Shown in pieces: positions 14,361 through 23,397 of a DNA stretch of 64,000 bases. The notes beneath the pieces were generated by a model. It was not told where the DNA came from, did no database searches, and saw nothing but the letters and a program-made list of their open reading frames with translations. Source of the stretch: Chryseobacterium sp. IHB B 17019 (GTDB taxonomy: Bacteria; Bacteroidota; Bacteroidia; Flavobacteriales; Weeksellaceae); the NCBI RefSeq assembly GCF_001456155.1, contig NZ_CP013293.1, forward strand, positions 124,001 to 188,000. The letters run 5' to 3'. The position numbers and the translations under genes were made by a program. Positions within the stretch are counted from its first letter, which is position 1, and every line of letters starts with the position of its first letter.

Positions 14361-14684
14361 TTGAATCTCTTCTTCAAATGTTTTTTTCCATTTTGCGAGA
14401 GTAGTTCTGCTTATTTTATATTTTGTAGACATATAGCTTGTTGAGAAGCCATGCTTTTTTTGATATTGTAACAATTTCAGCATTGTTTTCTTGTCATAGG
14501 TTTTCAATTTCTGGTTGTTCCTTAGACTTTCCTTAGATTGTTTAAAGACCAGCTCATTGAAATTAAGAACATCTTCCGTAGTTTTTAAATTTTTCAGAAG
14601 TGTTTGGATTTTAGGATCTTGTAACTTTTCAGGCTGATCCTGCTTCAGCATATCCTGATAGATTTTTTTATAATTGGGACGCAT
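14358..14684 (-). CDS. Helix-turn-helix protein, second gene of an HTH pair
   Basis: About 108 residues from the ATG at 14684 (MRPNYKKIYQDML). That start is preferred because it lies 10 bases after the upstream stop, whereas a longer frame would overlap it. The C-terminus has a transposase-like helix-turn-helix (STSYMSTKYKISRTTLAKWKKTF). The N-terminal half is charged and helical. I recall this as the usual partner of the upstream gene in Chryseobacterium genomes, where the pair recurs as HTH or transposase-annotated genes; no catalytic transposase domain is present. The pair could be a remnant or a domesticated regulator derived from an IS3/IS911-type OrfA. Confidence 0.7.
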   Translation of the reverse strand: MRPNYKKIYQDMLKQDQPEKLQDPKIQTLLKNLKTTEDVLNFNELVFKQSKESLRNNQKLKTYDKKTMLKLLQYQKKHGFSTSYMSTKYKISRTTLAKWKKTFEEEIQ

Positions 14685-14694
14685 GTGTTTACTT

Positions 14695-15120
14695 TTAGTT
14701 GGTGTCGTTTTTTTGAAGCCAGCGATGCAGAGTACTTTTAGGAATAGAATATTCTTTAATAACTTCACTTTGTGTCATCTCACCGGACTGAATTCTTTTA
14801 ATAATAAACTCTTTTATTTCCTGAGTATAAATATTTTTCCTGAAATAAGGAATTTTCTCAGATTTTGGATTATTATTCTTATTAATAGCTGACGGCGGTG
14901 AATATAAAATAAGATGCGAACTGTAAAGCCTGAAAAAGTCATATTCCAGCAGTTTAGACCATCTTAAAAGAAGATCTGTATCAATGGATTTGCTAGTGAA
15001 TACTTTTTCAATGAATTCTTCATCTTTTTTCAGGAAATTGCACATCCTTTCCATTGTAATCTCCAATTCATCAACCCTCTCCTTAATGAATTGTCCTATA
15101 TTTATTTCTTTGTATAGCAT
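14695..15120 (-). CDS. Helix-turn-helix protein, first gene of an HTH pair
   Basis: About 141 residues starting MLYKEINIGQF (ATG at 15120, chosen over an upstream in-frame ATG because this N-terminus is the conserved one I remember for the family). The N-terminal half resembles a phage-type XRE HTH (IGQFIKERVDELEITMERMC); the middle carries LLLRWSKLLEYDFFRLYSSH. The C-terminal half has a transposase-like HTH (MTQSEVIKEYSIPKSTLHRW). Two DNA-binding domains in one small protein and no nuclease domain argue for a regulator. It is co-transcribed with the next gene (10-base gap). Confidence 0.7.
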   Translation of the reverse strand: MLYKEINIGQFIKERVDELEITMERMCNFLKKDEEFIEKVFTSKSIDTDLLLRWSKLLEYDFFRLYSSHLILYSPPSAINKNNNPKSEKIPYFRKNIYTQEIKEFIIKRIQSGEMTQSEVIKEYSIPKSTLHRWLQKNDTN

Positions 15121-15760
15121 TTTTGTTAAAAACTTATTTAAAAACAACTTGCATGGAATAGGAATATTATTGAGTAAGTATAAGTAAAGGTTAATTAAAA
15201 TTTTAAACTAATATCTGAAGATAAAACCAAATGCACTCTCTGATCAAGGTAAGTTCCTGATTAAGAATTAAAATGTTTATTAATTAAAGTGTAAATGTGA
15301 AGAATTTTGCGTCATAATACATCCCTCAATGCTTTGTGCGATATCCTTTGTCTCATCCTTTTCGCTTAGTAAACTTTATATCCTGACCTTTTTATAAGTA
15401 TCGAATAATATATTACCTATTTAAAACTCTTTCATGCAATTTCTCTTTATGTAATTAATTATGATAGACGGCAATCTTATTTTGTAAAATATTTTAACTG
15501 ATTTTTGAAAATTGGTTAATAATTTTAAAAAATAATCAATTACCCTAGATTCAAATATATAAAAAAATAGAAATTAAACCCAAAAAACAAATTAAAATTT
15601 TTTGTTAAAATATAGTTTTGGTTAAAAATAATCAGATAAATGGAATAGAGTGTGAAATATTATGTAATGCTCTGCTTTGATAAAGACGCATTATCACGAT
15701 CAACATTTTGTGAATTCTTAAATATGTATTATTAACATTGTAGAAAAAAATCTAAGTGCT
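15121..15760. other. Long AT-rich intergenic region between divergent genes
   Basis: About 640 bases without a credible gene, repeat or hairpin. It contains the promoter of the minus-strand HTH pair and, at its right end, that of the SulP gene. The middle is unexplained AT-rich sequence. Confidence 0.4.
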
Positions 15761-15768
15761 TACCTTTG
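15761..15768 (+). promoter_or_regulatory. -7 box almost abutting the SulP start codon
   Basis: TACCTTTG matches TAnnTTTG exactly and ends 7 bases before the ATG at 15776. The predicted transcript would therefore be leaderless or nearly so. Confidence 0.6.
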
Positions 15769-15775
15769 CCGCTGA

Positions 15776-17314
15776 ATGAAAAATACTGTTGCATTATTCG
15801 ATTTTTCGAAGAAAATAAATTACAAAAACGAACTCCTTGCTGGTCTTACAGTAGCTATGACCATGATTCCGGAGTCACTTTCCTTTGCGATTTTAGCTGG
15901 GCTTTCTCCTCTAATTGGTTTGTATGCGGCCTTTATAATGGGCTTGGTTACTGCAATTTTTGGTGGCCGTCCCGGTATGGTTTCTGGTGGGGCGGGAGCT
16001 ACAATCGTTGTTTTAATAGCTTTAATAAAAACCCATGGTGTGGAATATCTTTTCGCAACCGTAGTTCTTGCAGGTGTTTTTCAAATGTTGGTTGGGATTT
16101 TTAAGCTTGGAAAATTTGTAAGACTCATTCCGCAACCCGTAATGTATGGTTTCCTGAATGGTCTTGCTATTATTATTTTCATGGCGCAGGTCGAGCAATT
16201 TAAAATTACGGACGCAAACGGAGCTGTGAGTTGGCTGCATGGTTCATCTTTATATATAATGATGGGGTTAACGGCTTTGACTATTGCAATTGTTTATTTC
16301 TTTCCAAAAATAACGAAAGTTGTCCCGGCTTCTTTGGTCGCAATTGTAATTGTTTTCGGAGTCGTCCTGGGTTTTGGAATTAATACTAAAACTGTTGCAG
16401 ACATCGCCAGTGTAAGCGGAAGCCTTCCGAATTTTCATATTCCGGGGATTCCTTTTTCCCTAGAAACTTTACAGATTATTTTTCCGTATGCCATAGTAAT
16501 GGCGGGAGTTGGTTTGATAGAATCACTTCTCACGCTATCAATGGTCGACGAAATCACTAATTCTAAAGGGAGCGCTAATAAAGAATCCGTAGCTCAGGGC
16601 TTAGCCAATATTACAAATGGTTTTTTCGGAGGAATGGGTGGTTGTGCGATGGTTGCACAAACGCTGGTGAATCTTAATGCCGGTTCCAGAGCCAGGCTTT
16701 CAGGAATTATAGCATCAGTAACAATTTTAATTATTATTCTGGTAGGGGCACCTTTTATTGAGAAAATCCCGATGGCAGCTCTGGTTGGGGTGATGATGAT
16801 GGTTGCAATCAGTACTTTTCAGTGGGTTTCCATCAGAATTGTCAACAAAATGCCAAAATCTGATATTTTTGTCGGAATTACGGTCGCGTTAATTACCGTT
16901 ATTCTTCACAACCTTGCTTTGGCTGTTTTGGTGGGAGTTATTATTTCTGCTTTGGTTTTTGCCTGGGATAATGCAAAAAGGATTCGTGCAAAAAAGTATA
17001 TTGATGAAAATGGAATTAAATATTATGAAATTTACGGACCGTTGTTCTTCGGGTCTGTAACGACTTTCACAGACAAATTTGATCCCGCCGATGATCCTGA
17101 TGAAGTCATAATTGATTTTAAGGAAAGCCGGATTGTTGACATGAGTGCCATTGACGCCTTAGATAAATTATCAAAAAAATACAGTCAACTGAATAAAAAG
17201 CTGCATTTAAGACATTTAAGTGAAGATTGTATTCAACTTTTAAAAAATGCAGAAGCAGTTATTGAAGTTAATATTCAGGAGGACCCGACTTATAAAGTGA
17301 TGCCTGGAAAGTAG
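15776..17314 (+). CDS. SulP-family anion transporter with STAS domain
   Basis: A 512-residue inner-membrane transporter. It has the SulP N-terminal signature (ELLAGLTVAMTMIPESLSFA) and Gly-rich core helices (LIGLYAAFIMGLVTAIFGGR and PGMVSGGAGA). About 10-14 membrane segments run to residue 400, then a cytoplasmic STAS domain (about 415-510, VIIDFKESRIVDMSAIDALD). The family carries out sulfate, bicarbonate or other anion uptake coupled to Na+ or H+; the substrate cannot be set from sequence. It stands alone, with a near-leaderless promoter. Confidence 0.92.
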   Translation: MKNTVALFDFSKKINYKNELLAGLTVAMTMIPESLSFAILAGLSPLIGLYAAFIMGLVTAIFGGRPGMVSGGAGATIVVLIALIKTHGVEYLFATVVLAGVFQMLVGIFKLGKFVRLIPQPVMYGFLNGLAIIIFMAQVEQFKITDANGAVSWLHGSSLYIMMGLTALTIAIVYFFPKITKVVPASLVAIVIVFGVVLGFGINTKTVADIASVSGSLPNFHIPGIPFSLETLQIIFPYAIVMAGVGLIESLLTLSMVDEITNSKGSANKESVAQGLANITNGFFGGMGGCAMVAQTLVNLNAGSRARLSGIIASVTILIIILVGAPFIEKIPMAALVGVMMMVAISTFQWVSIRIVNKMPKSDIFVGITVALITVILHNLALAVLVGVIISALVFAWDNAKRIRAKKYIDENGIKYYEIYGPLFFGSVTTFTDKFDPADDPDEVIIDFKESRIVDMSAIDALDKLSKKYSQLNKKLHLRHLSEDCIQLLKNAEAVIEVNIQEDPTYKVMPGK

Positions 17315-17461
17315 GAAGGTTGCGGTGTTTTAGGGTTGAGAGTTTGAGAGAGTGAGTGATTTAAAAAAAATTGCTAAAAAATTTGCAAACCAGTAACATG
17401 CACGAGATAAAATTCACTATTGACAATTGACAATTGACAATTCACCTTAAAACCCAAACAA

Positions 17462-17486
17462 GGACTGCAAAATAAATTTACAGCCC
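17462..17486 (-). terminator. Terminator downstream of the EF-G paralogue
   Basis: On the minus strand GGGCTG pairs with CAGTCC (one G-U) around a 12-base loop, followed by a T-rich run, just after the 17494 stop. Confidence 0.5.
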
Positions 17487-17493
17487 TCGCTTT

Positions 17494-19560
17494 TTAGGTT
17501 ATTAATGTATTGGCAATGAAATCCGGCACTAAAGCATAGTGTGACAACTTCATGCTGATCGAAGCTCTACCGCTCGTCAGTGTTCTCAAATCGGAAATAT
17601 ATCCGAAAGTTGAAGCCAACGGGATTTCTGCAGTGAAGGTTTTTCTTCCTGATTTTTCATCAATCGAAGTAATAATCCCTCTTCGTTTATTGATATCTGC
17701 CGTTACAATTCCGGTGTATTCTTCAATACTTTGAATTTCAACCTGCATGATGGGTTCCAGTAATTTCGGTTTACAACTTTTTGCAGCCGCCTTGAAACCG
17801 TCTCTTGCAGCAATTTCAAAATCAAATGCAGCAGAATCTGTACTATGAGCTGAACCGTCCAATAGAGTAACTTTCATATTTTCTAAAGGATAGCCCTTCA
17901 ATGTTCCATTTTCCATTGCTTCTCTGAACCCTTTTTCTACCGAAGGAATAAATTCACCAGGAATCACACCGCCTTTAATTTGATTAATGAATTCCAAGCC
18001 GGTTTCATTATTCTCACGAGGCCCTATTTCAAAAGTAATGTCTGCGAATTGTCCGCTTCCACCATTTTGCTTGACAAGTTTTTCCCTGTATTTTCGGGTT
18101 TTTGTTAAAATTTCCCTGTAAGAAACTTTAGGCTTTCCCTGATTGATTTCAATTCCATGATTCAACCTAATCTTTTCTAAAGTAACCTCAAGATGCAATT
18201 CTCCCAAACCACTCAACAAAGTTTCACCGGTTTGTCGGTCTCTTTCAACGACCAACGATGGATCTTCTTCTTGTATTTTAGCCAAAACCAATCCGAAAGA
18301 TTTTTCATCAGCATTTGTTTTCGGCTCAATCGAAACCCGGATAACCGGAGCTGGAATCGTAATGGATTCTAGCAATACGGCTTTTTCAGTTGAAGATAAA
18401 GAATCACCGGTTTTAGCATCTTTTATTCCTGTTAAGGCTACAATATCACCGGCTTTTCCTTCTTCAATGGTTAATGTTTTATCAGACTGCATTTGTAAAA
18501 TCCTCGATATTCTAAAATTTTCACCAGTTCTTACATTCTGAACCGTGTGTCCTGATTTTATCTTTCCTGAATAAATCCTAAGCATTGCCAATTTACCCAT
18601 GTGTTTGTCAATAACGACTTTGAAAACAAGTCCGGAAAAATTTTCTTCATCATTTCTTTCAAGCTCAATTATTTTTTCCGTTTTCGCATCTTTTCCTTTA
18701 ATTGAAGGTAGTTGATTCGGGGCGGGAAAATAACTTGCAATCGCATCAAGTAACGGCTGAACTCCTTTGTTTTTAAAAGCAGAACCACATAAGACGGGAA
18801 CAACTGCTCTTAATAGACAGGTTCTTTTTATGGCTTCAATCATCATTTCTTCAGAAATTTGAGCTTCAGAACTCAAGAAAGTTTCAAAAAATATTTCGTC
18901 CTGTTCGGCTAAAGTTTCTATTAATTTCATTCTCCATTCTTTGGCGTCAGCTTTATAATTTTCGGGAATTTCCTGTTCAATAATTGTTTCACCATTTTCA
19001 TCGATCCAATACAAAGCTTTTTGCTTGATCAGATCAATAACTCCTTCAAAATTGTCTTCAGAACCCATCGGGATTTGTAAAGCCAAAGGAACTGCATGAA
19101 GTTTAGTTTTAATTTCATTTAAAACAGCAAAGAAATCAGCTCCCATTCTGTCCATTTTATTGATGAAGCAAATCTTCGAAATTCCATATTTTTCAGCTTG
19201 AAACCAGACATTTTCCGTTTGAGGCTGAACTCCTGAAGAAGCGCAGAAAACTGCAACAACGCTGTCTAAAACCCTCAACGAACGTTCAACTTCCACTGCA
19301 AAATCAATATGTCCTGGTGTATCAATAATGTTGATATTGAAAACATTCTGATCCTTTTTCCATTGTGTGGAAATTGCTGCAGATGAAATGGTAATTCCCC
19401 GGTTTTTCTCCTGAATGTCTCTATCCATCGCAGTATTTCCATCGTCTACGTTCCCGATTTTATGAATCATTCCTGTGTAATACAGCAATCTTTCCGTTAA
19501 AGTTGTTTTTCCTGCATCGACGTGTGCTATTATCCCTATATTTCGTGTATTGTACTTCAT
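17494..19560 (-). CDS. Elongation factor G paralogue
   Basis: A 688-residue translational GTPase. G1 AHVDAGKTT, G2 RGITI, G3 DTPGHIDF, G4 NKMD and G5 CGSAF are all present, followed by the EF-G domains II-V (GGSGQFADITFEIGP in domain IV; RRGIITSIDEKSGRKTF in domain V). EF-G moves tRNA and mRNA on the ribosome; paralogues can specialise in recycling or stress. I call it a paralogue because it stands alone rather than beside rpsL/rpsG/tuf, and its N-terminus lacks the usual canonical start. It keeps full EF-G length, so a tetracycline-type ribosome protection protein is less likely but not excluded. Confidence 0.88.
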   Translation of the reverse strand: MKYNTRNIGIIAHVDAGKTTLTERLLYYTGMIHKIGNVDDGNTAMDRDIQEKNRGITISSAAISTQWKKDQNVFNINIIDTPGHIDFAVEVERSLRVLDSVVAVFCASSGVQPQTENVWFQAEKYGISKICFINKMDRMGADFFAVLNEIKTKLHAVPLALQIPMGSEDNFEGVIDLIKQKALYWIDENGETIIEQEIPENYKADAKEWRMKLIETLAEQDEIFFETFLSSEAQISEEMMIEAIKRTCLLRAVVPVLCGSAFKNKGVQPLLDAIASYFPAPNQLPSIKGKDAKTEKIIELERNDEENFSGLVFKVVIDKHMGKLAMLRIYSGKIKSGHTVQNVRTGENFRISRILQMQSDKTLTIEEGKAGDIVALTGIKDAKTGDSLSSTEKAVLLESITIPAPVIRVSIEPKTNADEKSFGLVLAKIQEEDPSLVVERDRQTGETLLSGLGELHLEVTLEKIRLNHGIEINQGKPKVSYREILTKTRKYREKLVKQNGGSGQFADITFEIGPRENNETGLEFINQIKGGVIPGEFIPSVEKGFREAMENGTLKGYPLENMKVTLLDGSAHSTDSAAFDFEIAARDGFKAAAKSCKPKLLEPIMQVEIQSIEEYTGIVTADINKRRGIITSIDEKSGRKTFTAEIPLASTFGYISDLRTLTSGRASISMKLSHYALVPDFIANTLIT

Positions 19561-19707
19561 TTTTTTAAATTTAAATTGTTGATTTTAAGGTTGTATTGAT
19601 GTTTTAAGCGTAAAGATTTCTTATCTGACTTTTATTTTAGTAAGAAATTTCTTTTTCGTTAAAAAATGAGACAGCCTTTTCGACTAAAAGCTGAAAGTAG
19701 GGTAGCA

Positions 19708-19736
19708 AAAAAGACCTATCTGAATAGATAGGCCTC
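19708..19736 (-). terminator. Hairpin terminator in the EF-G/LamG gap
   Basis: CCTATCT/AGATAGG stem followed on the minus strand by six T. It lies between the LamG gene and the EF-G gene, downstream of another terminator, so some transcript may end here that is not the LamG message. Confidence 0.55.
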
Positions 19737-19937
19737 AATATGTTTTGTTTTTAAAGGTCGATCGTTATTCAGATAAATATTTAGTGCTACCAAAGTACAC
19801 AGCTCTGATAGGATTGTTTGTAATAATATTTACCATTTTTTTTGTCATTGTTTGATTGTAAATCGCTTGCAAAATTAGAAAAAATATTTAAATGGCAAAA
19901 TTTTATACAATTTATCATTAAAATTACCAATAAAAAA

Positions 19938-19963
19938 TCCGCTTCTAAATTCTTAAAAGCGGA
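19938..19963 (-). terminator. Terminator of the LamG gene
   Basis: ATCCGCTT/AAGCGGAT hairpin, with the minus-strand T-run GGATTTTTTATT, located 22 bases past the 19985 stop. Confidence 0.8.
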
Positions 19964-19984
19964 TGGGTCATTTGTTTAATCAAT

Positions 19985-20914
19985 TTATTTTTTTAGGAAT
20001 TTCAGGCTTTTCACCCCTTCAATTTCTATGAAATATATTCCCTTGGAAAGTTGAGAAACATTGATTTTCTTTTCATTAGAAATATTTCCCTGGGAAACAA
20101 GACGGCCATTAATGTCTGTTATCTTGTATTTCTGTGAAGATTTTACAGGTAAATTAATTTGTATAAAATCTCCTGCAGGATTAGGTGCGATGCTTCCAGC
20201 TGATGAAGTCCCGATTTCATTGGTAGATAAAGTGCTGCTGTATAATTGAGTAATTTCAGTAGGTGTAAGCACTCTGTTCCAAATCCCTACGTCATCAATA
20301 CTAGCCACGATATTACCACCGCTTATGGCTCTTCCGATGTAGAATGGCAATGCAGCCTGCAACGTGTTTGTGTAAGAATTAGTTCCAGTCCCAACAGATG
20401 CTCCGTTTTTGTACAATTCCATGCTCTGGTTATTGAAAACTGCTACATAATGCTCCCAGTTTGATGTAGAATATGCAGGGGCATTCACCCATACCCATGC
20501 TTGACCTTGTTTGGTAGTACCATAAATGGTTTTGAAGGCGTCACATTGTACAAGCCAGATAAAATTATCTGAGGTGCCGGAACCACTCATCATGGCAACA
20601 CCCTCATTATTGTTCGCTTTCATCATCCAGAAAGATACTGAGAATGATCCCGTCTGTGAGAAAGTGTAGGATAAAGAGCTTTTTGAAAGATAACCTGACC
20701 CATCAAAAGCATAAGCTGCATTAGGCATTCCGTTTCTGTCGTTTGTGAGTGTAGCTCCGGTTACGGTAAGATTATTTCCGTTTCCGCTCGAATCGTTTGC
20801 AGCTCCATTGAATCCCCACCAGGCCACAAGTCCTGAAGTTGGTACATAAGCAGGGGTCTGCGCATTGAAAAGTAACGATAATAGTACAGAAGAAAGTAGA
20901 ATAATTTTTTTCAT
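19985..20914 (-). CDS. Secreted LamG-domain protein with T9SS sorting signal
   Basis: A 309-residue protein: signal peptide (MKKIILLSSVLLSLLFNAQ), then a LamG/concanavalin-like lectin domain (about 25-225: GLVAWWGFNGAANDSSGNGN, FSVSFWM, ASIDDVGIWNRVLTPTEI). It closes with a type A T9SS C-terminal signal (about 235-309: SIAPNPAGDFIQINLP through GIYFIEIEGVKSLKFLKK). It should be exported by Sec and then secreted or surface-attached through the type IX system. LamG domains commonly bind glycans; with no catalytic domain it is probably an adhesin or binding protein. Confidence 0.92.
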   Translation of the reverse strand: MKKIILLSSVLLSLLFNAQTPAYVPTSGLVAWWGFNGAANDSSGNGNNLTVTGATLTNDRNGMPNAAYAFDGSGYLSKSSLSYTFSQTGSFSVSFWMMKANNNEGVAMMSGSGTSDNFIWLVQCDAFKTIYGTTKQGQAWVWVNAPAYSTSNWEHYVAVFNNQSMELYKNGASVGTGTNSYTNTLQAALPFYIGRAISGGNIVASIDDVGIWNRVLTPTEITQLYSSTLSTNEIGTSSAGSIAPNPAGDFIQINLPVKSSQKYKITDINGRLVSQGNISNEKKINVSQLSKGIYFIEIEGVKSLKFLKK

Positions 20915-21247
20915 AGATAATTTTTTTAAGTTTTATAAATGTAATTATATTTTTAATTCATAATAGTTAAATTTTGTTAAAGTATTGATTATTTGATAGT
21001 TTTGTAATGTGTTTTATGTATTTGATTAAATATATTTGCATTATTTGTATTGCTTTAATATTTAATTAGTTAATAATAAGGATATCGTGTAATTTTTTCA
21101 TTCTTAAGGGATATATTGTGTTAAATCCAGTTATTTTTAGCACTCTGAAGACGATAATGTTGTTGAAATCTATCTTAGATAATCAAAACTTATAAGACTT
21201 AAAATCTTAAAAAATCATAAAAAACAAGACGGTAATATTAAAAATTA
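20915..21247. other. AT-rich intergenic region upstream of the ter cluster
   Basis: About 330 bases with no plausible gene. It holds divergent promoters for the minus-strand LamG gene and, at the right end, the ter cluster. Confidence 0.4.
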
Positions 21248-21255
21248 TATCTTTG
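21248..21255 (+). promoter_or_regulatory. -7 promoter box of the ter cluster
   Basis: TATCTTTG, an exact TAnnTTTG match, about 92 bases upstream of the first ter gene. It is probably the main promoter for the run of genes to 26155. Confidence 0.5.
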
Positions 21256-21347
21256 GGAAGAATACAGAAAATTCAAACACAATTGATGATACAAAAATTA
21301 AATCTTTTTCAAGAAAGCTAAATAAAACTTTTAACTTTTAAAACGTT

Positions 21348-22022
21348 TTGAAAACAGATATCGACATTCAGAATCACAGTCATTTTTCCTTTGACTTATG
21401 GCTTACCTTAATCAAATCTCACCCCGAATTCAAAGCAAAAAGAGTTGAGCTTTTCTCATCATTTTTTGATGTGGAAAAACCTATTGATGAAGTGGCGAAA
21501 GTCGTAAAATATTACGATGATCTCTGCAACTCCATTAATGAAGTTATTGGTGGAAATGTGGACACTTTTGAGATTTATTTACTGATTTTAGGTGCTTTAG
21601 ATGTGGATTTAAAGCAATTAAACAGAGAGAAATTAAACGAATTCTATTTAAAAAGTGAAGAACTATTTTTGGAATATAGGCCGGTTGTGATTTTCGAAAA
21701 TTTACATGATTTTTTTGATGAAATTAAAAACCAGGGCAAAACGATAAATATCCTGAGCAATACCGGTTTTATCAAGGGAACAACAATGAGAAAATTTTTG
21801 GTTGGAGAAAATCTTGATCAGTACATTGATTTCCATATCTATTCAGATGAGATTAATTGTTCAAAACCTAATCCGCAGATCTTTCAGGAGGTCAAAAATC
21901 TGATTAAAAATCGAGATTTAGCAATGGATCAGATTTTACACATCGGTGACAACCCGATTGCCGATTACAAAGGCGCAAAAGACTTTGGTTTTAATGCTCA
22001 CTTACTTAAACACCAAATATAA
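21348..22022 (+). CDS. HAD-family hydrolase of the ter cluster
   Basis: A 224-residue haloacid-dehalogenase-type phosphatase: motif I FDLWLTL (second Asp replaced by Trp, as in many HAD subgroups), motif II ILSNTG, motif III SKPNP with the catalytic Lys, and motif IV HIGDNPIADYKGA. The only supportable start is TTG at 21348, since stops lie close upstream and no ATG precedes motif I. The next gene starts 1 base after this stop, so they are coupled. HAD proteins are known companions of TerD-type stress clusters, where they probably act on a small phosphorylated metabolite; the substrate is unknown. Confidence 0.88.
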   Translation: MKTDIDIQNHSHFSFDLWLTLIKSHPEFKAKRVELFSSFFDVEKPIDEVAKVVKYYDDLCNSINEVIGGNVDTFEIYLLILGALDVDLKQLNREKLNEFYLKSEELFLEYRPVVIFENLHDFFDEIKNQGKTINILSNTGFIKGTTMRKFLVGENLDQYIDFHIYSDEINCSKPNPQIFQEVKNLIKNRDLAMDQILHIGDNPIADYKGAKDFGFNAHLLKHQI

Positions 22023-22023
22023 T

Positions 22024-22848
22024 ATGAATAAAAGATACAGCTTACACCACATTCATTCGGCGGATAAGTTCACTTTTTCACCCGCAGAATACAGCTATTT
22101 TAAGTATGGCGATAAGTCGTATGCAGAGAAATTTGCGAAAGAATTGTTTGAAGGATTTATTTCCGGGCACGAAGAAATTTTAAATACGGATAAAGAAATT
22201 GTGGTTTTGCCAAGCCCGTACATGGCAATTCCTACGGCTTCTAATTTTTTATGTTTTTACTTTAAAAAGCAGCTGGATTATTATTTATTTCAAAAAGGAA
22301 AAAAATCCAGCATTTTATCAAAGATTAACAGAAATCATACTTATACAACAGATTATGGAAATCTGAGTTTTGAAGACCGTAAAAATTTGATAGCCAATGA
22401 TACTTATTATCTTGATAAAGACTTTTTAAAGGGAAAACTTTGTATTTTTATAGACGATATCAAAATCACGGGAAGTCATGAGTACACTGTGAATAAAATT
22501 TTAAAGCAATATAACGTTGAAGGCGAATTTTTATTCATGTATTATGCAGAATTGATGAATTTTGATATTGACCCGAAGATTGAAAACTATTTTAATTATT
22601 ATGCAGTGAAAAATATAGAACACATTGCAGAAGTAATGGTAAGGCCAAGTTTTCAGTTTAATACAAGGATTGTAAAATATATTTTAGGCCTGGAATCAAG
22701 TAATTTTGAATATCTTTCGTCTAAAGTAAAAAAGGAACAGATGGAACATCTTCTGGAACTGGCGATCAGTAACAATTATCATTTAATAAAAGAATACGAA
22801 AATAACATTAATACATTAACGCAAACTGAATTATATTATGGCTATTAA
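22024..22848 (+). CDS. Phosphoribosyltransferase-like protein of the ter cluster
   Basis: About 274 residues from ATG 22024 (MNKRYSLHHIHSADKF); an upstream frame extension overlaps the HAD gene and is unlikely. It contains a PRPP-binding-type loop (LCIFIDDIKITGSHEYT, about residues 138-154) preceded by a basic central region, as in PRTase-fold proteins found in ter gene clusters. The C-terminal third is helical. The last codons overlap the first TerD gene by 11 bases. Known ter clusters pair such PRTase-like proteins with HAD enzymes in a proposed nucleotide-metabolite pathway; direct enzymology is lacking. Confidence 0.75.
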   Translation: MNKRYSLHHIHSADKFTFSPAEYSYFKYGDKSYAEKFAKELFEGFISGHEEILNTDKEIVVLPSPYMAIPTASNFLCFYFKKQLDYYLFQKGKKSSILSKINRNHTYTTDYGNLSFEDRKNLIANDTYYLDKDFLKGKLCIFIDDIKITGSHEYTVNKILKQYNVEGEFLFMYYAELMNFDIDPKIENYFNYYAVKNIEHIAEVMVRPSFQFNTRIVKYILGLESSNFEYLSSKVKKEQMEHLLELAISNNYHLIKEYENNINTLTQTELYYGY

Positions 22849-23392
22849 CTTACAGAAAGGACAGAGAGAAAATATAAATGCACCAAAATTCACAGTGGGT
22901 TTAGGTTGGGATATCAACAATACATCAACGGGAACCGCTTTTGATCTGGATGCATCTTTATTTTTGTTGGGTGAAAATAAAAAGTTAGTTTCTGATAATC
23001 ACTTTATATTTTACAACAATCTTGAATCTCCGGACAAAGCAGTGATCCACTCGGGTGATAATTTGACGGGTGACGGTGCAGGAGATGATGAACAGATTAA
23101 AATTGATTTAACTAAAATAGACCCTGCAGTAGCGGAAATTACAGTGGTAGTAACAATCCACGATGCAGACGCAAGAAAGCAGAACTTCGGGCAGGTAAGA
23201 AATTCTTTCATCAGAATCTTCAATACAGATACGAATGAAGAGCTTTTAAAGTATGAATTAGACGAAGATTTCTCCATCGAAACAGCAGTAGAATTCGGAA
23301 GAATCTACAACAGAAACGGAGAATGGAAATTCGAAGCAGTAGGATCAGGACAGAGAGAAGGTCTTGAGAAATTTGTATCAATTTATCAATAA
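22838..23392 (+). CDS. TerD-family stress protein (first copy)
   Basis: A 184-residue protein covering the whole TerD domain: MAINLQKGQRENI start, VGLGWDINNTSTGTAFDLDA, HSGDNLTGDGAGDDEQIKID (acidic Ca2+-binding stretch) and ARKQNFGQVRNSFIRI. TerD proteins are cytoplasmic Ca2+-binding beta-sandwich proteins linked to resistance to tellurite, phage and membrane stress. It starts inside the preceding gene, and 5 bases separate it from the TelA gene. A second, more divergent TerD is encoded at 25544. Confidence 0.95.
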   Translation: MAINLQKGQRENINAPKFTVGLGWDINNTSTGTAFDLDASLFLLGENKKLVSDNHFIFYNNLESPDKAVIHSGDNLTGDGAGDDEQIKIDLTKIDPAVAEITVVVTIHDADARKQNFGQVRNSFIRIFNTDTNEELLKYELDEDFSIETAVEFGRIYNRNGEWKFEAVGSGQREGLEKFVSIYQ

Positions 23393-23397
23393 TTATT

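Noticed and set aside
14358..15120. Active insertion sequence
   Set aside because: No DDE catalytic gene, no terminal inverted repeats and no target duplication are visible around the HTH pair.
17494..19560. Tetracycline-type ribosome protection protein
   Set aside because: The N-terminus AHVDAGKTTLTERLLYYTG is reminiscent of TetM, but length, domain IV/V motifs and the RGITI-type switch fit EF-G better.
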